A DNA stretch of 64,000 nt from Megamerina dolium (taxonomy: Eukaryota > Arthropoda > Insecta > Diptera > Megamerinidae). Location of the stretch: positions 68,176,765-68,240,764 of the forward strand of contig OY978526.1 in the NCBI GenBank assembly GCA_963854835.1, in the 5' to 3' direction. The translations under genes were made by a program, and so were the position numbers. A model generated the notes under the pieces. It was not told the DNA's origin. It worked only from the letters and a program-made list of their open reading frames with translations, and did no database searches. Each line of letters opens with the position of its first letter. The stretch's first letter is position 1. Below are positions 25,816 through 37,001 of the stretch, one piece after another.

Positions 25816-28800
25816 TTAATTATTTGTTCGGTTGCAGAATTCTTCTACTTCCTTCCTCATAATAACATCACGCGTTATTTCAAGCATCTCCTTGTGGGGT
25901 ATGTTCCACATTTCGAGTTCATCAATAAATTGGCGACCCAGTGTGGACATCCTCCTGCTTGCCAATGCAGGACACTGGCACACTATGTGCGCCGCTGTCT
26001 CTGCCTCTTCCATTCATAATCTGCAAATATCAGCATCCTCCCCATCAACAAGACCCATCTTGCTGAGGTGGTACCTGAAATTGCCATGCCCAGTTATTAA
26101 TGCAGTCAACCAGCTTAGAGTCATTCGTCCTAGACTGAGAGCCCTCCCCGATTCACTGCCCTTTGATAGCCTCAACGAAGCCTTTGCCTGTCTACAAGTA
26201 GATAAGTTCTCCCATCTCGTGAGATGAAGTTTCTTTATCCACTCTTCGACCTTTGCCTTCACCGTTCCGCTGCTGAGAGCAACTACTGGTTCCGGTCCAT
26301 AAAATTCAGCTTCAGATCCTTGTCTAGCCAAGGAGTCTGCAGCTTCATTCTGTTCTATACCAATGTGTCCCTTCACCCACATAAGAGTAATCGCATTACT
26401 ACGAGCACACCCATTAAGTTTCTGAACACATTCGAGCGCCAACTTAGAAGATACCGTAGGTTGTTGCAGCCGCCTGACCACCGCCTGGTTATCGAGTGCT
26501 AGCAAGATTTTCTTACCTTGCACCTTTCCATCCAGTAGATGGTCCAGCGCATGCATTAGACCTAGCATTTCTGCTTGGTATACCGATACGTATCTTCCCA
26601 GATTCAGAGTGCATGCCAGTCCCAACTCTTTAGAGAAGATTCCAGCACCCGCTCTGCCATCCATTAATGAACCATCTGTAAAAATACTGATGTCATTTTC
26701 CTCACATACATCATGTGTGAGGCCGTCTTCAATGAGTGTTCTGTGTGACTTTTCAGTCATCTTCAGCCTACCCATTCCCTCCATTGGCATCTGCGCCTCC
26801 TTTACACTGCTATATAGCAGTGACAGGATGCCCCTGTGCCCCCTCTCTGTGCCGAATCCATACCAATTATTGGTTGTCTTCAGACGTAATGCTGTTAATG
26901 CCGCTGACTTCATAATATGCAAGTCCAACGGCAACAGCCCGAGAAAGACTTCCAATGCTTCTACCGGGATCGTCCGGATAGCTCCGGTAATCCCAATACA
27001 AGCCATTCTTTGTACCCTATCTAACTTGCTTTTCGCGGTCTTTTGGGTGACCTTAGGCCACCAGACCACAGCAGCATATGTTATTAAGGGTCTGACCATC
27101 GTTGTGTAGATCCAGTGCGCTGCTCTGGGAGTGATTCCCCACATGAGACCGAACACTCTCTTACACTGATGCAATACCCGCTTGCCCTTCTGAATCTTGT
27201 CATCGACGTGACTATTCCAAGTCAGCTTGTTATCCAGGATGACACCTAGATACTTTACTTCCTTGGATACGTTGATGTTCGATCCAAAAAGCCTAAGAGG
27301 GTCTATTGTTAGTCCAGTCCTCCTTTTAGTAAAGAGTACTGTTTCCGACTTACTAGCATTTACAGAGAGACCTTGTTCCGTGCACCATCCTTCAACCATT
27401 TTGAGTGCACCTCTCATGGTATCATAAATAGTGTCCAGGAACTTACCGCTCACCGTTACCGCTATGTCATCTGCATACCCGACGGTGTGTATGCCTTTTG
27501 AGTCCAGAAGCTGAAGTAGGGAATCGACCGTGATGTTCCAAAGGATGGGCGATAATACTCCCCCCTGTGGACACCCTTTGACTACCCTACCTCTGAGTCT
27601 GTAACTCCCATTTTGAAAGTTTATTGCCCTTTTCCTCAGCATGCTGTCCACCCACCTTATAATGGTTGGGCTGACTTCACGAGAAGCAAGGGCCATCCTT
27701 AGCTTATCGAAACCAATCTTATCAAAGGCACCTTCTATATCCATAAAAGTAGACATAGATATCCCTCCACAAGACAGTTCCCTCTCCGCTACGCGAACGA
27801 GTTCGTGCAGGGCCGTTTCAGTGGATTTGCCAGCTCTGTACGCGTGCTGACACCTGCTCAGTGGTTTTGTCAGAAGCGTTGTCCTTTCCATGTAGTCCGT
27901 CAGTACTCCTTCCATACATTTAAGCAGAAAGGAGGTCAAGCTAACCGGCCGGAAAGATTTAGCCTCTGAGTAGTATCTTTTTCCCGGCTTTGGAAGAAAG
28001 ACAACCTTAGTCTCTCTCCATTGAGTCGGGATATATCCTGTAGCCAGGCAAGTAATAAATATTCCCAGAAGCCTGTCTACCAGAGCTTCTGCTCCCCACT
28101 GAAGTAGGGCTGGAAATATCCCATCTGTACCCGCTGTTTTGAATGGAGAGAAACGCTTAATGGCGTTTATCACTCCATCTCTGGTGACTATCCTTTCAGC
28201 TTCCAATCTTTCGTTCCTGTTTGCACCCTTGCGGGTGGCTTCCCAAGGATCTTCCGATCTAAAGCTTCCTGGAAAATGCACCTCCATCAGGTATTTCAGT
28301 GACTCTCCGATTGTATCTGTAAAGGATCCATTCGTTTTGCGAATTAATCCCAACTTTGACACCGGGTCCTTTGATATGATCCTCTGTAATCTACATACAT
28401 CGGTCATATCTTGCATATTTGAGCAAAATTCCCTCCACGTTTTCCTTTTACGGTTGCGTAGAGTCTTCTTCAGCTCCCTTTTCTTTGACTTGTAGTCGTC
28501 CCATGCGTTGGGGTCCCCTCTCATGTGACGATTAAAAGCCTTCCTTGTCTCCTTTTTCATGGATTCCAGTTCCCCATTCCACCATGGAGTGGGATCTCCT
28601 TCGTCCACTACCGTCAGAGGACATGAAGCTTCAAATGCTTTGATCATGGCTGAGCTGATAGCTCTCACCTGATACTCAACATCTGCAGTTGTTCTAGGTC
28701 TCTTAAACCTCCTTGGCAATAATTCCTCAAGAACTTCGCAGTACCTTGTACAATCCGTTCGTTTCGGTATCCTTACCATTCTACAGTCGTTCCTATGTCT

Positions 28801-29718
28801 TTTATCGGACGTAATCCCAAACTGAATGGCCCTGTGGTCCGACATGGTTAGTCTATCCACAACCCTCCAGTCCAAAATCCTATCCAACATTTTGACATTC
28901 GTCAGAGTAACATCAATAACCTCGCAACGACGTGCGTCGACAAAGGTCGGTTCTGTTCCCCTGTTGGCAACTTGTAGACCAAATCTTTCTATAAATTCGA
29001 GTAGACACTCTCCTCTATAGTTTTCATTGCTGCTGCCCCACACAGAACTGTGCGCATTGGCATCGCAGCCTAAGATCAGACCAACCCCCTTACCATCACA
29101 GAATCTCACTAGAGCTTCCACCTCTCTCGAAGGTGGTTCGTCTGGAGAATCGTATGGAAGGTATGCTGATGCGATCATAAATGATCCCGCACCGTCACCT
29201 ATTCTCACTACTGTGAGATCCGGTGAACACAAGTTAGACATTAGAATCGCACGTATCCCATGTCTAACTAAAATGCATGTCCTCAACTTCCCCTCTGTTT
29301 GTGGATAAAACAAAGTGGTCTTTTGTGCAGATAGGCCTTTGATCCTTCCATGAAGAATCCAGGGCTCCTGAACTAGTGCAATGTCAAGCTCATCCTCATC
29401 GAAGCTCCGTACCATCATTGCTGATGCTGCTTTGCTGTGGTGAATATTGAGTTGACACACATTTAGTGGTTCCTGGCGCGGGCCCACCTCCCGCCCTAAT
29501 GGCTTCTTCCTTGCAGAATCTGCCACTAGCCCCACGCCAGGAGCTGCGTCGCACCCCTCATACTGCATCCTTCTGGAATTTAACGACGGCCTGTTCAAGA
29601 CCGCAGTTGAGTCTCCCCCCTGCGATCCTGACGGCCTCCGCGTCCTCCCTAGGACACAGCACGGTGAGTACAACACCTGCCCTTTCTGCCTCGCCAAACC
29701 CTTCTGTGCGGATAACAC
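25816..29718 (-). pseudogene. LINE ORF2: endonuclease, reverse transcriptase, RNase H
   Basis: The main frame has 1234 codons. The apurinic-type endonuclease spans about 85-300: QLNIHH at 89-94, LVQEPW at 115-120, GCDANAHSSVWG at 217-228, SDHRA at 293-297. The reverse transcriptase spans about 510-760: FLPKPGK at 574-580, FMDIEGAFD at 658-666, GCPQGGVLSP at 715-724, YADD at 748-751. The RNase H spans about 1010-1135: Asp in FTDGS, Glu in YQAEM, Asp in LALDNQ, and GHIGIEQNEAAD. All catalytic residues are visible. The frame ends at a TGA (26014-26016) after ICRL, and the same frame continues as MEEAETAAHIVCQC down to 25816. The TGA therefore replaces what is probably the second Cys of the C-terminal CCHC knuckle. 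The first ~80 codons overlap ORF1 and the true start is uncertain. Confidence 0.9.
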
Positions 29719-31119
29719 TCCATTTGGAAGTGTCCTTCACACAGACGTTCTGGCGCTGCAGCCTTCTGAGGATGATGTCGCTGGCCACAGCATTGCCATG
29801 AGCAACAATCACCATCTTCCTCTTTGTCGACAAGGCAGTTAGGCTGTCACATTTGAGCTTCGCACCTTCCCACAAACCGGTTAGGTGCTCCACACTGTCT
29901 TGCACAGCCATTGCTTGGATAGCTGATTTTTGCACCTTAGTACAATCAATCCGCTCTCCACCCTTGCCCTGCCGACAAATCCAATGTCATTGACATCGTC
30001 TTCAAGAGACTCCATGGCATCCAACAAAGATACCTTGAAGGTACTCAGATGAGTATCCTCCAGAAGCCCCTCTAGTGACAAGTCCATGACTCCCATAACG
30101 AGGTCAGCTTCCGTTACTTGAGCTCGCCCTCGCCTGTTCAGCCCGACGTTTAGGCGCTCTGCCAAGACCGCTCGGCCCAGGTACCGCATGCGAGGACTGT
30201 GAGTTCGCTGGGTTAACAATCTTTCCAGATTGTCCACCCCGCTCATCACCTCCCGACGTCGGATTTCCCTGTCCCGTCGTTCCCAGAGCTACTCTACCCG
30301 TGTTAGGCTTGGGCCTCGAGCCCCTTTCGGAGCGACTGACGGCCTTTATAATTGGCCGTCCATCTCTCCGAGCATTTGCCCCTTTTGGTGTCTGCGTGGA
30401 AGAATTATCAACCTTCTCAAGAGACGGTTGTCCATCCTTCCCAGCATCCACCTCAATTGGCCCCTCCGTCGTCTTCGGATGAGGCTCCTCAGGCGTTGAA
30501 CTTTTTAAAGTGGTTCCGGAGCTATCGCCCCTGAACCTCTTCCCCGAGCTCTCCACCTCCAAGGTCGACTCATCTTGCAGAAGTCCACTGAGTTGGCCCG
30601 AGAGCTGCTCAATGGTCTTCTCCGACGACTTCATGGCCTTTTTACGTTGTCTCTTTCGCTTCTGCCTCTCCCGTTTCTTCAACAGGATTCGCTCTGCTTT
30701 TGAGACTCCGTCCTTTTCGCTTACACCTGATAAAGCTAACGATTCCGCTCCACTAGGATCGTCTTCGTCCACACCATCAGATGTTCGGCCAGATGTTTTA
30801 CGCTGCCTCCAAACCGGCTTCCCTGCCGACCTGGTGACACCGTCCTCTTTGTTCAACACCGTCTCAGCCGCCGGCTTAGGTCTTCCGAGACCCGTTCCGT
30901 CCGCCGCAACAGATGCTGCTCGGCTTCTATGGAAGCCTCATTTTCCGCCATCCCCTCCACTACTTTTCCCGCCGTGGCTACCAGCACTACTTCGTATGAG
31001 GCAGTGCTGTCCGCCATTGCAGGAATTTCGTTCCGAGTTCCAGAGGTGGGAACGAGTGGTGCAGCTAACAGCTCGGCCTCTGGTGAAGCCTTATTGTCCG
31101 CCGTTCCTCCCGTTAACAC
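29558..31119 (-). pseudogene. LINE ORF1 (gag-like nucleic-acid chaperone), frameshifted
   Basis: Pieces lie in alternating frames: 30853-31119, 30104-30859 (Lys/Arg-rich KKRERQKRKRQRKK, then Ser/Pro/Gly-rich), 29881-30249 (VDNLERLLTQ, EADLVMGVMDLSLEG) and 29558-29935 (RKMVIVAHGNAVASDIILRR, ending in FQKDAV). In elements of this kind ORF1 is one frame coding for an RNA-binding protein that coats the transcript. At least two frameshifts, near 30240 and 29900, break it here. No CCHC knuckles are obvious in the surviving pieces. Confidence 0.75.
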
Positions 31120-31772
31120 CCCCGGAACCCCAGATCCAGTTTTTGGGTTTTTACAATCAATCTTGTTCCCACGAGTTGCGAAGAAATAAATGTCCGCCTG
31201 CGCAGAGATTCGCAGTACGCAGGTAAGGCTAATTATTACGGAGGGCGCCAGGTATCCGTAAGCTCACGTTAGCGACTGGGCTATTTGAAAAAGGGGCCCC
31301 CAGCCAGGCTGATTTTCGGCACGGATCGCTTAACACCTTAATCCAGCCCCTCACCTCCGACCATGATAAGAGTACGTTGCCGAATGCTGTACTATTGAAG
31401 AGTAACAAACACTCACCAACTTACCCTTATCTTAGCTAGATACCGCCTGACATCGTACAGGCTAAACTGTGGTATCTATTTCCAGTCGGCACCCTCGAGG
31501 CGGGTTCAGTGGAGGATTTTGCCGACCCATTTACAATCTAAAAAATATGTGAAATAATTTTTTTGTTCATGTCAATGGAATGGAGTGCTGACGAATTGAG
31601 ATAGCAAAGTTGACCATTCGAGGCAACTACTTTCTATAGACTAAACAGTAAGTAGTCTGCGACTATATAAATACAATGCAAAGACTTTTATGCGAGATTC
31701 GTTTGATTGGGGCTCTAAAATGCCCATTGCAGTATTTTATTATTTTATCCGTGTTTTTTATTTTGAGCAAAT

Positions 31773-33560
31773 TTATGTTCTTCTTCGATTATACCAATAT
31801 AATTCAAATGCGAATGTACAAAATGAAAAACCTACGATTAAGCCATAGCACATCAATACCAAAGATATATCTGCGACGTTTAGAGGAACGAATTCGTTGG
31901 GTTCATATTTATCCGTTATGTTTGCACGTCCAATTCGAACAAGTTCTAAATAAGAACGTCCTACCCAGTGCTTTAGTAATCCTGATTGGGTGGCTTGACC
32001 CAGTAGTATATTCATCGATGAAATAAATATTGAATTTTGTTGAAACGCCCGAAAATGTGGGTAATTATTTGCAATACAATATTTTGTTAAACGAAACAGC
32101 GGTTTGCGATGGAATTGCTGTACCTCCTGGTAAAAATTCCAACTAAGTGATGACACAGGGTATGCATAGCGTGTATCAAAAGAATCGCGTAATTGATAAA
32201 ATTCATCCAATGTTTCAACCACAGAAATGATGTTCGCGATCTCATGAATATTTGTTAAATATTTTTTTAAGCCTTCCAATTCTGCACCAACCATTAGAAT
32301 TCGAAGACCCGATCGTTTAAGATCTCCAAGTGTTTGAATTGCCATCGTTCTAGGTGATTCTGTAGTATAGGTTTGCAAGTATGCCACGTACGAAGTATTG
32401 AAAATCACACCGGAAAAGCAAATTATTATATAAATGCAGCTGCGAACACCAGCAAAATTAGTTTCCATTACAAACGGTTGACCCAAGAAGCCATTGAATA
32501 AACGATAATCGATTATAAAATTGCTAATGTGCATTTCACCCTGTTTCTGTAGGTAGAATGTTAATGCTACAGTGAACGATGCAGCCAAGAGCGCTAAAAA
32601 CACCAACAGCACTGTAATGTGATCAAATATAATGACATAAAAAAGATAGCTGGGAATTTGTTTGGGCATTGGCACCATTATACACCAATCCGAGACTTCA
32701 TTTGTATCACTGTAACTCAGATCGGTGGTTTTTATACCGGGATATGTTGTTGCTATTGTATCAAATGTGCCATTTGCGATCATCTTTTCAACCAATTCTC
32801 TTGTTAAAACAGTACGTAGACGATTTTTTAGAGGATATGCTAGCGTAGCATTATGTTTTCGAGCATACTCTATTAATAAGTTGGCGTTGAACCCGCCTAT
32901 TACCATATTATCACCCGATTCCTTCAATATATATACGCGTGGCGGTAAATCTTCTATTTTAACTTTAATCGGATGACCAAACATATTACGTGTATGATCG
33001 GGAAAGAATGAAGATTGAGTTGAATTAATTTGCTCAAATCTCGCCTCAATAACTGGAAATAATTTTAAAGTATAGTATTGCTTCGTTTCTAGTACGGAGG
33101 ACACTATTAGGATTATATTCGTTGATTGGTTCTTAGAGCAAAATTTGAGAATATTCTCAACATACATTGCATCCGCTTGTGGTGCATCAAGCAAGAGAAT
33201 AAGACGACTTTGTCGATTTTTATATAGATTTTCCCATAATTTTTGCAATAAATTGCGGTCATTTTCTTCATTGTAACCCAATTTGATGATGATCAACAAA
33301 TTTCGATTATAATTCTCTCTCAGTGGATATACACTCTCTTCATTCAATATTAGTATGGGGCAACCATCATTTCTTCCACTCAGTTGGCTTAGGAGTAAAT
33401 CCGTATTGAAAACATCGTCCACTGGATTGCTTCGATTGCTCATGTATATTATTGTGTTATAATTTTGATCACTGAAACTCACATCGCAAATATATTTGAG
33501 CATTGAGCTCAATTGATTTTGAAATAGTAATACTTGAACAAATGTTAAAAGAGCTCCCAT
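31773..33560 (-). CDS. IR-6: intact divergent ionotropic receptor, type B
   Basis: The frame has 595 codons and the same domain order as IR-5, with which it is collinear. About 18 residues differ (97 % identity by eye). The differences cluster at residues 245-280 in S1 (for example LKNRLRTVLTREL against LKHLLHTVLSREL) and at about 420-440 in S2, with two in the second membrane segment. Those S1 and S2 stretches are parts of the predicted ligand clamshell, so ligand range may have begun to diverge; that is inference. The 5' flank with the shared promoter block is also duplicated. The LINE lies about 245 bp downstream of its stop codon. Confidence 0.9.
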   Translation of the reverse strand: MGALLTFVQVLLFQNQLSSMLKYICDVSFSDQNYNTIIYMSNRSNPVDDVFNTDLLLSQLSGRNDGCPILILNEESVYPLRENYNRNLLIIIKLGYNEENDRNLLQKLWENLYKNRQSRLILLLDAPQADAMYVENILKFCSKNQSTNIILIVSSVLETKQYYTLKLFPVIEARFEQINSTQSSFFPDHTRNMFGHPIKVKIEDLPPRVYILKESGDNMVIGGFNANLLIEYARKHNATLAYPLKNRLRTVLTRELVEKMIANGTFDTIATTYPGIKTTDLSYSDTNEVSDWCIMVPMPKQIPSYLFYVIIFDHITVLLVFLALLAASFTVALTFYLQKQGEMHISNFIIDYRLFNGFLGQPFVMETNFAGVRSCIYIIICFSGVIFNTSYVAYLQTYTTESPRTMAIQTLGDLKRSGLRILMVGAELEGLKKYLTNIHEIANIISVVETLDEFYQLRDSFDTRYAYPVSSLSWNFYQEVQQFHRKPLFRLTKYCIANNYPHFRAFQQNSIFISSMNILLGQATQSGLLKHWVGRSYLELVRIGRANITDKYEPNEFVPLNVADISLVLMCYGLIVGFSFCTFAFELYWYNRRRT

Positions 33561-33586
33561 ATTTTAGTTATTTTGTCAGTCGGGAC

Positions 33587-33709
33587 TAAGTACTCAATGA
33601 CTCAATGGCACCTCGATTTTTCCACGAATACATACAATGACGTGGATTCTTTATTTATTTATGATGCAATTCAAATTACCCATTTATGCATCATAAACGA
33701 TATTACGCT
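33587..33709 (-). promoter_or_regulatory. Putative type-B IR promoter block (IR-6)
   Basis: A duplicate of the block upstream of IR-5: GCGTAATATCGTTTATGA and GTGCCATTGAGTCATTGAGT in the same order and spacing, about 30 bp before the ATG. Confidence 0.5.
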
Positions 33710-34099
33710 TGACTACATAGAAGATAATAAAATACTATATATCATTAATGAAACGTTAAAGGGCGAATTAGGCCAGTTACTTTTGAAATAATTTCAGATT
33801 TCCAAATGCGTTTTCGAGTATTTATGAAAGCTTTTATAAACTTTTATATAAATTAATATTGGGTTTTTAGCAGTGATATGTCTGACTTCGACTACATGTC
33901 GTTAGAAGAAAATATGGAGATGTGAGGTTAGGTTGTTCGGCGGCCGTTCGAAACGAACTAAATTACTGGTATTTCCTAATTAATAGTGCAATGTGCCTGA
34001 TACACACGGGTGCTAGTTTAGTAGTATCCGTGAAAAAGGCACTCAATAACAGGGTATGCATTCTGCGTCATACTTGTCATTTACAGAGGAAATGGTAAA

Positions 34100-34935
34100 C
34101 AGTTCCTCCTCTTCCTCGTCTTGGCAGCTGCAACTACATCACTAATAGCTTTACTACTGCTTGACAACAGAGAGCGAGTTCTCCCATTGTCAAGGTTTGG
34201 TCAGATTTTCTTAATGTTCACACAAGAGCTCTTATCTCGCCATCTCCTATTGGCTATAGTAGCCAGCATGTTCCTAGTGGAATCCCTGTTTGATAAGATG
34301 TATAAATCTCTGGCAACTTAGTGCCTAATCTCGCCAGCTCATCTACTGCATTCCCTCCATTTCCTGAAATGTCCTTATGCCCAGGTACTCATGCAATGTG
34401 AACATTGTAATACCCCTATTCCATTCTTACCTTGAGGAAATATGGATAGAGGATCTATTGAAAAAACCCCAGGGCTCGTGGGCCGAGCTTCTCTTCCAGT
34501 TCTGTGCTGAACTTCTGACAGATGCAGAAGGGACCTACTTATTTTAGCCGGTTCCGAACGGCAGAACCCTTGTGACATCACTTTTTATGAACTTTGACAC
34601 AGTCCTTTTAAAAGCTTTTCCAAGGAAATTGAAGGCTCCCTCAATATCTAGAAAGGTGACGAGTCTTCGTTCTTCTGCACAAGTGAGTGAAGGGTGGTCT
34701 CACAGGATTTGCCTTTATTATATGCACTGAAGATATATTTTTGCCCTCTGTGGAGCCCCTAACATCAGTTAGTCCTTGAAGGGTTTTTAATGAGAAGGAT
34801 GGTAGACTTTTAGATCTAAAATCACTTTGCTTTGAGTGATACGTTTTTCCGTGTTTAGGGATACACAACACGTTTACTTTTAGCAAGGATAAGGAGATAT
34901 CCATAACCATTCCCCAGATAATGTTCTTCATATGA
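34100..34935 (-). mobile_element. LINE relic with truncated SINE, second copy
   Basis: Same composite as 19640-20270 but longer. At 34740-34930 the minus strand adds CIPKHGKTYHSKQSDFRSKS and SLKTLQGLTD, a degraded reverse-transcriptase stretch like VFIPKPGK..DFRPISLTSFLLKTLE. RNase H remnants lie at 34100-34435 and the SINE fragment at about 34465-34595. Confidence 0.75.
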
Positions 34936-35326
34936 TTATGATACCTACAAAAATGGGCTCAACGTTAGTAGCTAAACTTGTACCAAATATGGCTGCCTCT
35001 TAGCCAACAGCATTAAGTTGTCTTACCTGCAGTTAGCAAGTGAAAGAGATTGCTGGCGATTCATGCTAAATTCGATCTAATTCGACTTTCGTTTGTATTG
35101 GGCATATAAAGAGGATAGTAGGAGTGATTCTAAGAATCAAAATATTTTTTAATAAAAAAATAAATAAAAAAAGTAATAATAGTTATATATATAAAAGATT
35201 AAGAATTGAGGGTTCGTAGTGTGCTAGTGCTTGTTTATTAAATAAATTTTTTCTACTCGACCTTTTCTTAAATTTAGTTCCAGTGATAGCCATTATTAGT
35301 AGCTCATTTAACTCTATACAATTAAC

Positions 35327-35450
35327 AGCAATATTGTTTATGACAGTCAAATGTATAATTTGCCTCTCATCATAAATTTCAAAAAAACATGTATTAATGG
35401 AAATCTCCAAGTGCCACTGAGTCATTGAATCATTGAGTCACATTGAGTTA
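35327..35450 (+). promoter_or_regulatory. Putative type-B IR promoter block (IR-7)
   Basis: GCAATATTGTTTATGACAGT, ATAATTTGCCTCTCATCATA and GTGCCACTGAGTCATTGA occur in the same order as upstream of IR-5 and IR-6. The last motif is about 40-60 bp before the ancestral ATG (35477) and is partly repeated (ATCATTGAGTCA). Confidence 0.5.
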
Positions 35451-37001
35451 GTCACAATTGATAAGTAAACGATTACATGAAAGGGGTTTTAATATTTGTT
35501 CAAGTATTATTGATTGAAAATCAATTGAAAATCAATGCTCAGATATATTTGCGATGGAACTTTCAAGGGTCAGAATTATAACTCAATAATATACATGAGC
35601 AGTGAAAGCATCCCCAAAAATGGTGGTTTCAACACGGATTTATTGCTGAAACATCTAAGTGAAATAAATGATGGAATACCTATAATACTATTAAATGGAG
35701 AGAGTTCATTTCCACTGAGAGATAATTTTAATCGAAAGTTTTTAGTTATCGTAAAATTGATCTACAATGAGGAGCATGACCAAAAGTTATTGCGAAAATT
35801 ATGGGAAAATCTATATAAAAATAGACAAAGTCGTCATATTATCCTATTGGATACACCAGACGTGGATGAAATATATGTAAAGCGGATGATCGAATTTTGC
35901 TCAAATAATCAAGCGACAAATATAATTATTATATCATCAGCTGTGTTAGAAACGAAACAATACTACACACTGAAACTATATCCCACCATTGAGTTGAGAG
36001 TTGGACAAACCAATTCAAACCACACTTCACTCTTTCCTGATCACGTGCGTAATATGTTCGGTCATCCGATTAACGTTAGAACAGAAATTTTACCACCACG
36101 CGTATATATATTAAAAGAATCGGACGATGATATATTAATAGGTGGATTTGATGCAAACTTACTAAGAGAGTATACTCGAAAGCATAATGCTACGCTAACA
36201 TTTCCTCTAAGAAATCTTCTACATACTGTTTTATCAAGAAATAATATCGCTTGGATGATCGCAAATGGCACCTTTGATACAACCGCAGCATCATATGGGA
36301 ATATAAAAAGCAACGATCTGAGTTACAGTAATACAATTTATTTTACGAATTTGTGTATTATGGTGCCAATGCCCAAACAAATTCCCAGCTATCTATTTTA
36401 TGCTATTATATTTGATTATATTACATTGCTATTGGTATTTTTAGCATTCTTGGCTGCATCGTTTACTGTAGCACTCACATTCTATATACGTAGACAGAAA
36501 GAATTGAACGTCCGCAATTTTATAATCGATTATCGTTTATTCAATGCCTTCTTGGGTCAACCGTTTGTAATGGAAACTAACTTTGTTGGTGTTCGCAGCT
36601 GCATTTATATAATCATTTGCTTTGCCGGAGTGATTTTCAGTACATTATATGTCGCATATCTGCAAACATTTACTATAGAAGCGCCTAGAACCATGCCAAT
36701 TCAAACACTTGGCGATATTGAACGATCAGGTCTTCAAATTAAAATGGTTCGTGAAGATATGGAAAGAATAACAGATGTTGTCCGAAAAGACTTTCGCGAT
36801 CTTATTTCTGTAGTTGATACCTATGATGAATTTTTTCAATTACGCGACTCTTTTGATACGAACAATGCGTATGTGGTTCTAACATCTAGGTGGAAATTTT
36901 ACCAGGAAGTACAAAAATTCTATCGCAAGCCACTGTTTAGTTTATCAAAATATTGTATAGCAAGGAATTATCCATTCAATAGGCCGTTTCAACAAAATTC
37001 A

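Larger units (their letters stand above)
25746..31527 (-). mobile_element. LOA/I-like LINE retrotransposon, near full length
   Basis: A 5782-bp non-LTR element with its 5' end at the right, flanked by perfect 12-bp target duplications CATTTACAATCT (25734-25745 and 31528-31539). It has a GC-rich 5' leader (31120-31527), ORF1 (about 29558-31119), ORF2 (25816-29718) and a short 3' UTR of about 70 bp. Endonuclease, reverse transcriptase and RNase H in that order fit the I/LOA group; LOA is my preferred call from the RT and endonuclease sequence style. Its GC content is well above that of the surroundings. Lesions in both frames make it probably immobile, but the perfect target duplications suggest a fairly young insertion. 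Confidence 0.92.
25612..34735. repeat. Segmental duplication, copy 2 (contains IR-6), split by a LINE
   Basis: 25612-25745 and 31528-34735 together correspond to 16895-20277. The LINE at 25746-31527 interrupts the copy. CATTTACAATCT occurs on both sides of the LINE but once at the matching place in copy 1, which proves that the LINE arrived after or apart from the duplication. Confidence 0.9.

Noticed and set aside
28139..31226. Several plus-strand frames of 60-240 codons
   Set aside because: Antisense shadows of the GC-rich LINE coding regions.
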